Source of the DNA: an uncultured Roseibium sp.
GTDB taxonomy: Bacteria > Pseudomonadota > Alphaproteobacteria > Rhizobiales > Stappiaceae
Direction: 5' to 3'
Length of the DNA: 64,000 bases
Assembly: GCF_963675985.1 (NCBI RefSeq)
Contig: NZ_OY780957.1
Location: 434,001-498,000, forward strand
In this document: one piece after another, positions 24,435 to 31,660 of the stretch
Position numbering within the stretch: the first letter of the stretch is position 1
Layout: each line of letters begins with the position of its first letter
Position numbers and translations under genes: made by a program
Notes under the pieces: model-generated
Seen by the model: only the letters and a program-made list of their open reading frames with translations
What the model was told of the DNA's origin: nothing
Database searches by the model: none

Positions 24435-26888
24435 CTATTTCCCGCGCTTGTTCATCGCGGCCGCAAGAGCCGCCGCCATGGCGTTGTTGCCGCCGGCCCC
24501 ACCGCCGGAATCGCCACGCGGCCCTTTTCCGCGAGGACCGTTACCGCCGGGTTTCGGACCACGCCCGCCAGGGCCTGAGCGGTCCGGCCGCCCACCGCCC
24601 CCGCGGTCGTCGCGGCCGCGCTCGGTCTGGCGTTCCCTCTGCCCCTGATAGTCGGCCTGGGACTTCATCGTCATGGAGATGCGCTTGCGCGGCACATCCA
24701 CTTCCAGGATCGTCACCTTCACGATATCGCCGGCCTTGACCACCTTGTGCGGATCATCGACGAACCGGTCGGCGAGCTGGGACACGTGGACGAGCCCGTC
24801 CTGGTGCACGCCGACATCGACGAAGGCGCCGAAGTTGGTGACGTTGGTGACCGTGCCTTCCAGCTTCATGCCCGGCTTCAGGTCGGAGATTTCCTCAACC
24901 CCGTCCTGAAGGACGGCGGTCTTGAATTCCGGACGCGGATCGCGGCCCGGCTTTTCCAGTTCCGAGATGATGTCCTTCACCGTCGGCAGGCCGAATTGTT
25001 CGTCGGTAAACTCTTTCGGATCGAGCCCGCGCAGCAACCCGCTGTCGCCCATGATCTGGCGCACGTCCCGGCCGCAGGCCTTCACGATGCGCTTGGCAAG
25101 CGGATAGGCTTCCGGATGGACGGAAGAGGCATCGAGCGGATCCTCGCCTTCGTTGATGCGCAGGAACCCGGCGCAGAGTTCAAACGCCTTCGCCCCGAGC
25201 CGCGGCACGTCCTTCAACTGCTTGCGGCTGGTGAAGCGACCAATCGAGTCGCGATGCTCCACCACGGCCTTGGCAAGGCTGTCCGAGAGACCGGAAATCC
25301 GCGTAAGCAGCGCCGGCGAAGCCGTGTTCAGATCGACCCCGACCGCGTTCACCGCGTCTTCCACCACCGCATCCAGCGCGCGGGCAAGCCGGGTCTGGTT
25401 GACGTCATGCTGATATTGGCCAACGCCGATGGACTTCGGTTCAATCTTGACCAGTTCGGCCAGCGGATCCTGAAGGCGCCGGGCAATGGAGGCCGCGCCG
25501 CGCAGGGAAACATCCACATCCGGCATTTCCTTAGCCGCCAGTTCGGACGCGGAATAGACGGACGCCCCAGCCTCATTGACGATCACCTTCACCGGACGGC
25601 TCGCCGGCGGAATGTCGGCAAGCACATCGGCGGTCAGACGGTCGGTCTCCCGGCTCGCAGTGCCGTTGCCGATGGCAATCAGGCCGACCTTATGTTTGGC
25701 GATCAACGCCAGAAGCGCGGCTCGACTACCGCTCACATCGTTCCTCGGCTGGAACGGATAGATGGTCGCCGTGTCTGTAAGCTTTCCGGTCTCGTCGACC
25801 ACCGCGACCTTGACCCCGGTACGGATGCCCGGATCGAGGCCGAGGGTCGACTTGGCCCCGGCGGGAGCGGCCAGCAGCAGGTCCTTCAGGTTCCGGGCGA
25901 AGACCTGGATCGCTTCTTCCTCAGCCTTCTCGCGCAGGTCGCCCATCAGGTCGAGTTCGATATGAAGCGCCAACTTCACCTTCCAGGCCCAGCGCGCCAC
26001 ATCCATCAGCCACCTGTCGGCCGGACGTCCCTTGTCTGAAATGCCATAGGTATCGGCCACCATCTTTTCCGCGGGCTTCACCGGGGAAACATCGTCCGCA
26101 TCGACAGTAAGGTCGACCGACAGGACGCCTTCGTTGCGACCCCGGAAAAGCGCCAGCGCCCGGTGGCTCGGGATCTTCGACAGGGGCTCGGAATAGTCGA
26201 AATAATCGGCGAACTTGGCCCCCTTCTCGCCCATGCCGTCGATCAGTTTCGACTGCACCACGCCGCGCTCGCCGACATGGGAGCGCAGACGTCCGACCAG
26301 TTCGGCGTTTTCCGCAAACCGTTCCATCAGGATCTGCCGTGCGCCATCGAGCGCGGCCTTGGTATCTGCAACACCCTTGTCCGCGTCGACATAGCTCGCG
26401 GCTTCCGTCTCCGGGCCTTTCATCGGATCGCCGAGCAACAGATCCGCCAGCGGTTCCAGACCGGCCTCGCGGGCGATCTGCGCCTTGGTGCGGCGCTTCT
26501 TCTTGTAGGGCAGATAGAGATCTTCCAGCGTGGCCTTGGTATCGGCGGCGGCAATGGACGCAGCCAGGTCGTCGGTCAGCTTGCCCTGTTCGTCGATCGA
26601 TTTCACGATCGCGGTGCGCCGGTCTTCCAGCTCGCGCAGGTAGATCAGCCGCTCTTCCAGCTTGCGCAACTGGGTGTCGTCGAGCCCGCCGGTCGCTTCC
26701 TTGCGGTAACGGGCGATGAAGGGCACCGTCGAGCCCTCGTCGAGCATCGTCACCACCGCATTGACCTGCGCCGGCTGACAGGCGATCTCGTCGGCAATCC
26801 TGCGCGCGATGCGCAAGGCGGTTTCTGCGGGCGACGCCTGCGGGGGTGTGGCGGTGGAAGGGACGGGGTTCACGGACACGTCAGACAT
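24435..26888 (-). CDS. tex: Tex-family S1 RNA-binding transcription accessory protein
   Basis: An 817-aa Tex protein. In order: the N-terminal helical Tex domain with VPFIARYRKEATGGLDDTQL (about 55-75), the YqgF/RuvC-like nuclease fold (LGLDPGIRTGVKVAVVDETG), paired helix-hairpin-helix motifs (LLTRISGLSDSLAKAVVEH) and an S1 RNA-binding domain (about 665-735, GTVTNVTNFGAFVDVGVHQD). The last 70 or so residues are a low-complexity Gly/Arg/Pro RGG-like tail. Tex associates with transcription and RNA turnover. A degenerate copy of its 5' end lies about 1.2 kb upstream, beyond the GST gene. Confidence 0.96.
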   Translation of the reverse strand: MSDVSVNPVPSTATPPQASPAETALRIARRIADEIACQPAQVNAVVTMLDEGSTVPFIARYRKEATGGLDDTQLRKLEERLIYLRELEDRRTAIVKSIDEQGKLTDDLAASIAAADTKATLEDLYLPYKKKRRTKAQIAREAGLEPLADLLLGDPMKGPETEAASYVDADKGVADTKAALDGARQILMERFAENAELVGRLRSHVGERGVVQSKLIDGMGEKGAKFADYFDYSEPLSKIPSHRALALFRGRNEGVLSVDLTVDADDVSPVKPAEKMVADTYGISDKGRPADRWLMDVARWAWKVKLALHIELDLMGDLREKAEEEAIQVFARNLKDLLLAAPAGAKSTLGLDPGIRTGVKVAVVDETGKLTDTATIYPFQPRNDVSGSRAALLALIAKHKVGLIAIGNGTASRETDRLTADVLADIPPASRPVKVIVNEAGASVYSASELAAKEMPDVDVSLRGAASIARRLQDPLAELVKIEPKSIGVGQYQHDVNQTRLARALDAVVEDAVNAVGVDLNTASPALLTRISGLSDSLAKAVVEHRDSIGRFTSRKQLKDVPRLGAKAFELCAGFLRINEGEDPLDASSVHPEAYPLAKRIVKACGRDVRQIMGDSGLLRGLDPKEFTDEQFGLPTVKDIISELEKPGRDPRPEFKTAVLQDGVEEISDLKPGMKLEGTVTNVTNFGAFVDVGVHQDGLVHVSQLADRFVDDPHKVVKAGDIVKVTILEVDVPRKRISMTMKSQADYQGQRERQTERGRDDRGGGGRPDRSGPGGRGPKPGGNGPRGKGPRGDSGGGAGGNNAMAAALAAAMNKRGK

Positions 26889-26960
26889 CTGGATCTTTCT
26901 CGAGAGACTAGGCTGGCGACGATAGTGCCGCCAATGACGGCGATAAAGAGACTTGAGGTG

Positions 26961-26976
26961 TGATCCACGGGGAAAT
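26961..26976. repeat. 16-bp sequence repeated at 28174-28189 (upstream of tex)
   Basis: TGATCCACGGGGAAAT occurs here, about 75 bases before the tex start, and again at 28174-28189 in the tex 5' relic. It marks the outer limit of the duplicated segment. Confidence 0.8.
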
Positions 26977-27097
26977 TCCGCCGTTCAAAAACCATTCAGG
27001 ACGACCACTTCCGAACGATCTGCATCGATTTTCGTATGATCCGGCCGGGCAATTCCGCTACCAGTAGCCCGAACTCAGTCCTGGCGAGGGAGAACGC

Positions 27098-28042
27098 ATG
27101 TCCACATTGGCCAATGAAATCATCCTGCACAATTACCCGCAATCGCCGGTCGCCGAAAAGGTCCGCGTCGGTTTCGGCATCAAGGGGCTGTCCTGGCGTT
27201 CGGTGGAAATCCCGCGTCTGCCGCCCAAACCGATGCTAGTCAGACTGACCGGCGGCTACCGGCGCACCCCTGTGATGCAAATCGGCGCCGACATCTATTG
27301 CGACAGCCAGGCGATCCTGCGCGAACTGGAACGCCGCCATCCCTCACCGAGCTTCTTCCCGACGGGGGATGAAGGCCTGATGTGGGCCCTGAGCCGCTGG
27401 ACCGATGGGGCGCTGTTCGAACTCAGCGTCAAGATCGTGCTCGGGTCTGCCGGCGAAAACCTGCCGAAAGACTTTGCCGAAGACCGCGGCCGACTCTATT
27501 TGGGACCCGACTGGGCCGAAGGGCTCAGGGCCGCCAATGCGGACCTGCCCCATCTCGTCGCGCAGCTGCGCGCACCGCTGACATGGCTCGACCAGCAACT
27601 TTCCGACGGCCGTCCCTTTCTGCTCGGCGACGCTCCGGCCGCGCTCGACGCCCAATTCTATCACGTGGTCTGGTTCGTCCACGGCCGCTGGAAGGGGAGC
27701 GTTCAGCTCCTGTCGGACCTTGCCCATGTGCTTCGCTGGAAAGAAAACGTCGGCAAGATCGGCCACGGCACAATGACCGAACTGTCCGCCGAGGATGCGA
27801 TAGACCGCGCCCGCCGGTGCTCACCGCTGGACTGCGATCCTTCGACCGGCAACGATCCGCAGGGCCTCAAGGTCGGAATGACCGTCGTGGTTTCGCCGGA
27901 TGTCGACGGCGGGGAACAACCGGTGAAAGGCACGGTGGCCGCGGCAAGCGTAGATACCATTACCCTGCATCGCACCGATCCGGAGGCCGGCGACCTGCAC
28001 GTCCATTTTCCGCGCTCCGGCTACAAGGTCGAGTTGGTCTGA
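27098..28042 (+). CDS. Glutathione S-transferase family protein with C-terminal extension
   Basis: A 314-aa protein. The N-terminal thioredoxin-like GST domain (about 8-85) contains ILHNYPQSPVAEKVRVGF and the glutathione-contact block QIGADIYCDSQAILRELE. A helical GST C-terminal domain follows (to about 215). The last 80 or so residues (LKVGMTVVVSPDVDGGEQPV onward) form an extra beta-rich module not found in ordinary GSTs. Ribosome site GGGAG precedes the ATG. It is flanked on both sides by tex 5' sequence. Substrate is unknown. Confidence 0.88.
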   Translation: MSTLANEIILHNYPQSPVAEKVRVGFGIKGLSWRSVEIPRLPPKPMLVRLTGGYRRTPVMQIGADIYCDSQAILRELERRHPSPSFFPTGDEGLMWALSRWTDGALFELSVKIVLGSAGENLPKDFAEDRGRLYLGPDWAEGLRAANADLPHLVAQLRAPLTWLDQQLSDGRPFLLGDAPAALDAQFYHVVWFVHGRWKGSVQLLSDLAHVLRWKENVGKIGHGTMTELSAEDAIDRARRCSPLDCDPSTGNDPQGLKVGMTVVVSPDVDGGEQPVKGTVAAASVDTITLHRTDPEAGDLHVHFPRSGYKVELV

Positions 28043-28049
28043 GCCGCGC

Positions 28050-28065
28050 TCACCGCACCACGGTG
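28050..28065. repeat. 16-bp direct repeat, left copy
   Basis: TCACCGCACCACGGTG is identical to 29022-29037, where it forms the last five codons including the stop of the helicase gene. The two copies bracket a 956-bp segment with the tex relic and an AT-rich gene, as if that segment entered at the helicase 3' end. Confidence 0.8.
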
Positions 28066-28190
28066 TTGCGCAGGCCGGTTTCCGCACTTGTCGCCTGCTG
28101 GATCGCTGCGATGGAAGGGGCAGGGTCCCCGGACACGTCGGACGTCTAGATCTTTCCCAGGAGACTAAGGGCATGATCCACGGGGAAATA
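28050..28190 (-). pseudogene. Degenerate tex 5' fragment fused to the helicase 3' end
   Basis: Read on the minus strand, 28190-28053 matches the tex upstream region and first 25 or so codons without a frameshift inside the coding part. The start codon is ACG instead of ATG. The peptide runs TSDVSGDPAPS and then QQATSAETGLRN, against MSDVSVNPVPS and PQASPAETALRI in Tex. It then joins in frame to TVVR-stop, the exact last codons of the helicase gene (29022). It lacks a start codon and is only 31 codons long, so it is a relic rather than a gene. Confidence 0.75.
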
Positions 28191-28238
28191 CTCCTCCATC
28201 TGCTTCGCTTCGGGGATGCTACCAAATCTGATTTAGCC

Positions 28239-28967
28239 TCAATAACGCTGCCCGATTTGGTTCAGTGAATGTTTTATGCCCAAAAGATCAAATCTAGCGG
28301 AGTAAATAAGCTGGGCAGCTAGAAGCACCCATATGCCAATCTGCGCTACTGTTTTGAGAGCAAAATCTAGCTGAAAGCCATTCTCATGAAGGTAGATTGA
28401 ATCGATATGAGTTTCCCCAACCTCCTCGCAGATTTCAGTACTCATCGAATAACCCATCTCATTCGGGTGGGCCCCAAAATCAATTAGCTGATCATATAGT
28501 TGAACGTAAATTTCGGCGATTCTTCTCGATTTGCTTTTAATGCACTTGATAACTTTTCTCTGCGTGAACTCACGCTTAACTTTATCTTTTGAAGATTCAC
28601 TGTCATTGCGCGACATCCACAAGCCCCAGCGTTCCATATCGTCGCCAATATAGAGCGCGTAAGCGCCGTGTTCGATGCAAAGCCGCATTAATGCCTGAGA
28701 TTCATACAATTGGCCTGCCATTATCGCGCCGACCGCGGCACGATATGCACCATGCGCTCGAAAAATAAAGCCAATTGGAAAAATCGGCTCAGGCTTCTTG
28801 ATTTCTTTGAGGAATTTTAAAAAAAGCTTATCGATTGCGATCAAATCGCCGACAGCAAGCTTTTTGTTGTGAAACGTAGCATACTGATTATCTCGGTACT
28901 TATCGAAGTATTCAGTAAGCGGATCTGCACCCCAATGCGGGGGCGGATTCTTTGGTTTAGCGGGCAT
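28239..28967 (-). CDS. AT-rich hypothetical protein, DUF5677/HEPN-like
   Basis: A 242-aa protein whose codon use and base composition are visibly more AT-rich than every neighbour, which suggests horizontal acquisition. The middle is helical, with the block GQLYESQALMRLCIEHGAYA, similar in style to DUF5677 proteins. It includes RLCIEH, which fits the R-x4-H pattern of HEPN ribonucleases, but the similarity is weak. A hydrophobic segment near the C-terminus (IGIWVLLAAQLIYSA) may be a membrane helix. An AGGA site precedes the ATG. It is the only intact gene in a segment bracketed by 16-bp direct repeats; a stand-alone defence or cargo gene is possible. Confidence 0.7.
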   Translation of the reverse strand: MPAKPKNPPPHWGADPLTEYFDKYRDNQYATFHNKKLAVGDLIAIDKLFLKFLKEIKKPEPIFPIGFIFRAHGAYRAAVGAIMAGQLYESQALMRLCIEHGAYALYIGDDMERWGLWMSRNDSESSKDKVKREFTQRKVIKCIKSKSRRIAEIYVQLYDQLIDFGAHPNEMGYSMSTEICEEVGETHIDSIYLHENGFQLDFALKTVAQIGIWVLLAAQLIYSARFDLLGIKHSLNQIGQRY

Positions 28968-29021
28968 AGTTAACTATCCTTCTTCGAAAGAGTTAAAACG
29001 TCACGCTATTATTACAAGGAT

Positions 29022-29037
29022 TCACCGCACCACGGTG
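29022..29037. repeat. 16-bp direct repeat, right copy
   Basis: The same TCACCGCACCACGGTG as at 28050-28065; here it encodes the C-terminal TVVR and stop of the helicase. Without the intervening segment, the GST and helicase stops would be only about 7 bases apart in convergent orientation. Confidence 0.8.
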
Positions 29038-30146
29038 ATCCGCTCCGCCGCGCGGGTCACAGCCGTATAGAGCCAGCGGTCCTTGTGTTCGCGGAAGGCC
29101 CAGCTTTCGTCGAACAGCACCACGTCATCCCATTGCGAGCCTTGCGCCTTGTGCACGGTGAGCGCGTAGCCGTAGTCGAACTCGTCGGCCTTGCGCCGGA
29201 TCGCGTAAGGGATCTGTTCCGCGCCGTCCTCGAACATGGCCGGCAGGACCCTGACCTTCACCACCTGCTTCGCACCGATATCGTCTTCGGGAACGACATC
29301 GAAGCGGAGCGTGTTGCCCCGTGGCGGACGCAGGCGCTTGACGGTCCACAGGCCGCCGTTCAGGAGGCCCTTGGTCTTGTCGTTCCGCAGGCACACCAGC
29401 TTGTCGCCAACGGCGGGCATCGGTGTGGTGAACTCCTTCAGTTCGCGGATGCGACCGTTGTAGAGCCGGCGGGTCTTGTTGGTGCCCACCAGCACCTGAT
29501 CGGTCGACAGGATCTGATCCTTGTCGATATCGCGCCGGTGAATGACGCGGCTCTCGCCGTAGTCGCCGTACTCCAACTTGCCGCCTTCGCGGATATCCAT
29601 GGACATGCGCACGATCGGATTGTCCTGCGCCTGGCGGTGCACTTCCGTCAGCATCACGTCCGGTTCGGCCTCGGTGAAATAGCCACCGCCCTTGACCGGC
29701 GGCAACTGCGCCGGATCGCCGAGCACCAGTACCGGCGTGCCGAAGGACAGGAGATCCCGGCCGAGTTCCTCATCCACCATGGAGCATTCGTCGATGACGA
29801 TCAGCTTTGCGGTCGCGGCCGCGCTGTCGCGTTTGATGGCGAATTGCGGACCGGCATCGTCCTCCTCGTCGTCGGTATCCTCTTCTTCCTTGGCCGCGCG
29901 CGGGCGGTAGATCAGCGAATGGATCGTGCCGGCATCCGCGCAGCCCTTCTGGCGCAGCACATGGGCGGCCTTGCCGGTGAACGCGCCGAAACAGACGTCG
30001 CCATCGATGCCCTCGGCAAGATGGCGCGCCAGCGTGGTCTTGCCCGTGCCCGCATAGCCGAACAGGCGGAACACCTGCCGGTCGCCGCGCTTCAGCCAGT
30101 TTGCCGTTTCCGTCAGCGCCTTGTCCTGTTCCGGCGACCACGCCAT
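29022..30146 (-). CDS. RecD-like superfamily 1 DNA helicase / AAA ATPase
   Basis: A compact SF1 helicase of about 374 aa. It shows Walker A GYAGTGKTTLARHL, motif Ia FTGKAAHVL, Walker B KLIVIDECSMVDEEL, motif III VLGDPAQLPPV and, near the C-terminus, the UvrD_C_2 block ALTVHKAQGSQWDDVV with VTRAAERI. An acidic insert (EEEDTDDEEDD) lies after motif Ia. It resembles stand-alone RecD2/Dda-type helicases and phage helicases rather than RecBCD RecD. The start MAWSPEQDK at 30146 is preferred; an ATG at 30197 would add 17 basic residues. Confidence 0.88.
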   Translation of the reverse strand: MAWSPEQDKALTETANWLKRGDRQVFRLFGYAGTGKTTLARHLAEGIDGDVCFGAFTGKAAHVLRQKGCADAGTIHSLIYRPRAAKEEEDTDDEEDDAGPQFAIKRDSAAATAKLIVIDECSMVDEELGRDLLSFGTPVLVLGDPAQLPPVKGGGYFTEAEPDVMLTEVHRQAQDNPIVRMSMDIREGGKLEYGDYGESRVIHRRDIDKDQILSTDQVLVGTNKTRRLYNGRIRELKEFTTPMPAVGDKLVCLRNDKTKGLLNGGLWTVKRLRPPRGNTLRFDVVPEDDIGAKQVVKVRVLPAMFEDGAEQIPYAIRRKADEFDYGYALTVHKAQGSQWDDVVLFDESWAFREHKDRWLYTAVTRAAERITVVR

Positions 30147-30325
30147 CAGATGATTCCCGTTTCGTTCTCGTGCGGTTCGTGCATAGCGCGATTTCATGAA
30201 AGTGGCTATGGGGGGAATGAAAATGGATCATCGAAAATCAGATTTGCCGGATTTGAAAGGCCTCGGCAGGAGATACCGGCTCCCCGAGACTTCCCCGATC
30301 CCCCGCTTTCTGGCATAGAAAACGA

Positions 30326-30649
30326 ATGAAGATCCTGCTCTGCCTATCGTTGTTCCTGTTCGTCGGGGCGCCACTGCCCCTGCAGGCACAGGCAGCGGAT
30401 CTGCCCGCCTGTGCGGCAAGCGGGGCGTCTTCGGTCTTCATCAACGGCAAGCCGGCACTCAGGCTCTCGGATGTGGCGAACTGCCCGAAAGGCATGTTCG
30501 AAACCGTGCCGGGGATTTTCGTCGAAGGCGAACCTGCCGTTCGCTTCGCGGCACCATCCAAAAATTGCGTTGCGGGCGGTTCTGCCGACGTGCTTGTCAA
30601 CGGCGCGCCCGCCGGTCGCGCGGGGGATGCGGCCTGCCCACCGAAATAA
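30326..30649 (+). CDS. Exported PAAR-like repeat protein
   Basis: A 107-aa protein with a Sec signal peptide (MKILLCLSLFLFVGAPLPL, cleaved after AQA near residue 23). The mature part has three imperfect repeats of the PAAR type: SVFINGKPALRLSD, GIFVEGEPAVRFAA and DVLVNGAPAGRAGD. Four cysteines (PACA, NCPK, NCVA, ACPP) could bind a metal or form disulphides. PAAR proteins normally cap type VI secretion spikes and lack signal peptides; no secretion genes are nearby. It is a single-gene unit divergent from the helicase gene and convergent with luxR. Function in the periplasm is unknown. Confidence 0.75.
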   Translation: MKILLCLSLFLFVGAPLPLQAQAADLPACAASGASSVFINGKPALRLSDVANCPKGMFETVPGIFVEGEPAVRFAAPSKNCVAGGSADVLVNGAPAGRAGDAACPPK

Positions 30650-30674
30650 TGGTCCGCCGGAATGGGGATCTGCG

Positions 30675-31430
30675 TCAGGCGGCGGGTTTCTGCACGCTGA
30701 TCACACCGAGACGAATGGCCATGCAGGTGGCCAGCACCTTGCTGGAAACCTGCATCTTCTTGAAGATGTTGTTCCAGTGGAAACGGATGGTAGCGGAGGA
30801 AACGCCGAGAATGATCGCGATCTCCGCATCCGTCTTGCCTTCCGCCGACCAGGCCAGAACATCCCGTTCCCGATCGGTCATATGCGGCACGGCCGAGCTT
30901 CCGTAAAAGCTCAGGAACTTGTCGTAGAATGCATTTCCCAGCAGGGCCACTTCGGCCAGTTCATGATAATTGCGTTCCGGTTCGCGGCGTTCGCGGGACA
31001 GGCCGACCGCCGACAACTCGCCGCACATGCTCACGAACGGGACCCCGATTCCGTCGGCCAGCCCGGCATCGCCGGCTTCCCGCATCATTTTTTCGGACGT
31101 GACGAGCGCGGTCTCGTCGCTGGCCGGATCGCGGCCTTGCGCGGCCACCGCATCATCCCAGAAAAACGGCGCCGGGCTTTGGAAGCAGCGGTAGACCACC
31201 GGATCGAAGGAATAATAATCCTGAGCCGTGTAGTGGCTCATCCAGTCGTCCGGATAGCTCGTGGCAAAACCATGGAAGGCCTGAAGCCCCAGAGCCGGAT
31301 GGTCGGTCATCAAGGTGAAGCAGACCTTGTCGTAGCCATATTTCTCGACGGCATTGCAGAAGACCTTGAAAGCCTCCGCCGACGAAACAGAACGCTGGAT
31401 TTCTTCGATCGCCTGCCCAATGTCGACCAT
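30675..31430 (-). CDS. LuxR-type quorum-sensing regulator, solo (no adjacent luxI)
   Basis: A regulator of 251 aa. The N-terminal autoinducer-binding domain keeps the acyl-homoserine-lactone pocket residues in the normal order: Trp63, Tyr67 (WMSHY), Asp76-Pro77 (YSFDP) and Trp91 (FFW). The C-terminal GerE helix-turn-helix contains MTDRERDVLAWSAEGKTDAE and VSSATIRFHWNNIFKKMQ. There is no luxI-type gene in the window, so it may sense distant or foreign signals. The ATG at 31430 is preferred over a TTG at 31439. A perfect 18-bp palindrome lies 30 bases upstream. Confidence 0.93.
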   Translation of the reverse strand: MVDIGQAIEEIQRSVSSAEAFKVFCNAVEKYGYDKVCFTLMTDHPALGLQAFHGFATSYPDDWMSHYTAQDYYSFDPVVYRCFQSPAPFFWDDAVAAQGRDPASDETALVTSEKMMREAGDAGLADGIGVPFVSMCGELSAVGLSRERREPERNYHELAEVALLGNAFYDKFLSFYGSSAVPHMTDRERDVLAWSAEGKTDAEIAIILGVSSATIRFHWNNIFKKMQVSSKVLATCMAIRLGVISVQKPAA

Positions 31431-31459
31431 CGTATACAACCTGTTCCCAACCCTAACAA

Positions 31460-31477
31460 TTCTGATAGCTATCAGAA
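31460..31477. promoter_or_regulatory. 18-bp perfect palindrome, candidate lux box
   Basis: TTCTGATAGCTATCAGAA is a perfect 18-bp dyad of the size bound by TraR/CinR-type LuxR proteins and contains the CT-N10-AG pattern. It lies 30 bp before the luxR ATG and overlaps the -35 position of a plus-strand promoter whose -10 may be TATAAA (31493-31498). It could allow autoregulation and divergent activation. Confidence 0.7.
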
Positions 31478-31504
31478 GTAGTGCCTATTCGGTATAAATT
31501 ACAT

Positions 31505-31588
31505 GGAAGTTTCAGCCAGTGGGCAAAAACTTACTTTAGGGGATTTTAATTTAAGACAGCGGCAGGGCAACCTGTCGCTGTTTTTTTA
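31505..31588 (+). ncRNA. Candidate small RNA divergent from luxR
   Basis: No plus-strand protein gene explains the textbook terminator at 31556-31587. A -10-like TATAAA at 31493 with the lux-box palindrome at its -35 would start a transcript near 31505, giving an RNA of roughly 80 nt that ends in an 11-bp GCAA tetraloop hairpin. A short frame starting ATG at 31503 has no ribosome site and runs through the terminator, so an RNA product is favoured. The start point is inferred. Confidence 0.5.
31556..31587 (+). terminator. Intrinsic terminator with GCAA tetraloop
   Basis: ACAGCGGCAGG (31556-31566) pairs with CCTGTCGCTGT (31571-31581; one wobble pair) around a GCAA loop, followed by seven T residues (31581-31587). 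The T-run is on the plus strand, although the only annotated genes nearby are on the minus strand. Confidence 0.88.
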
Positions 31589-31660
31589 TCCGGTAAGTCT
31601 TTCTCTCCGGCAGCGGCCGGAATGGAGGAACGGCCAGAATTGCCCGCCGCCCCGAATCGT

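Noticed and set aside
30228..30600. Minus-strand frames opposite the PAAR-like gene
   Set aside because: They are complementary shadows; the plus-strand protein has a clear signal peptide and repeated motifs.
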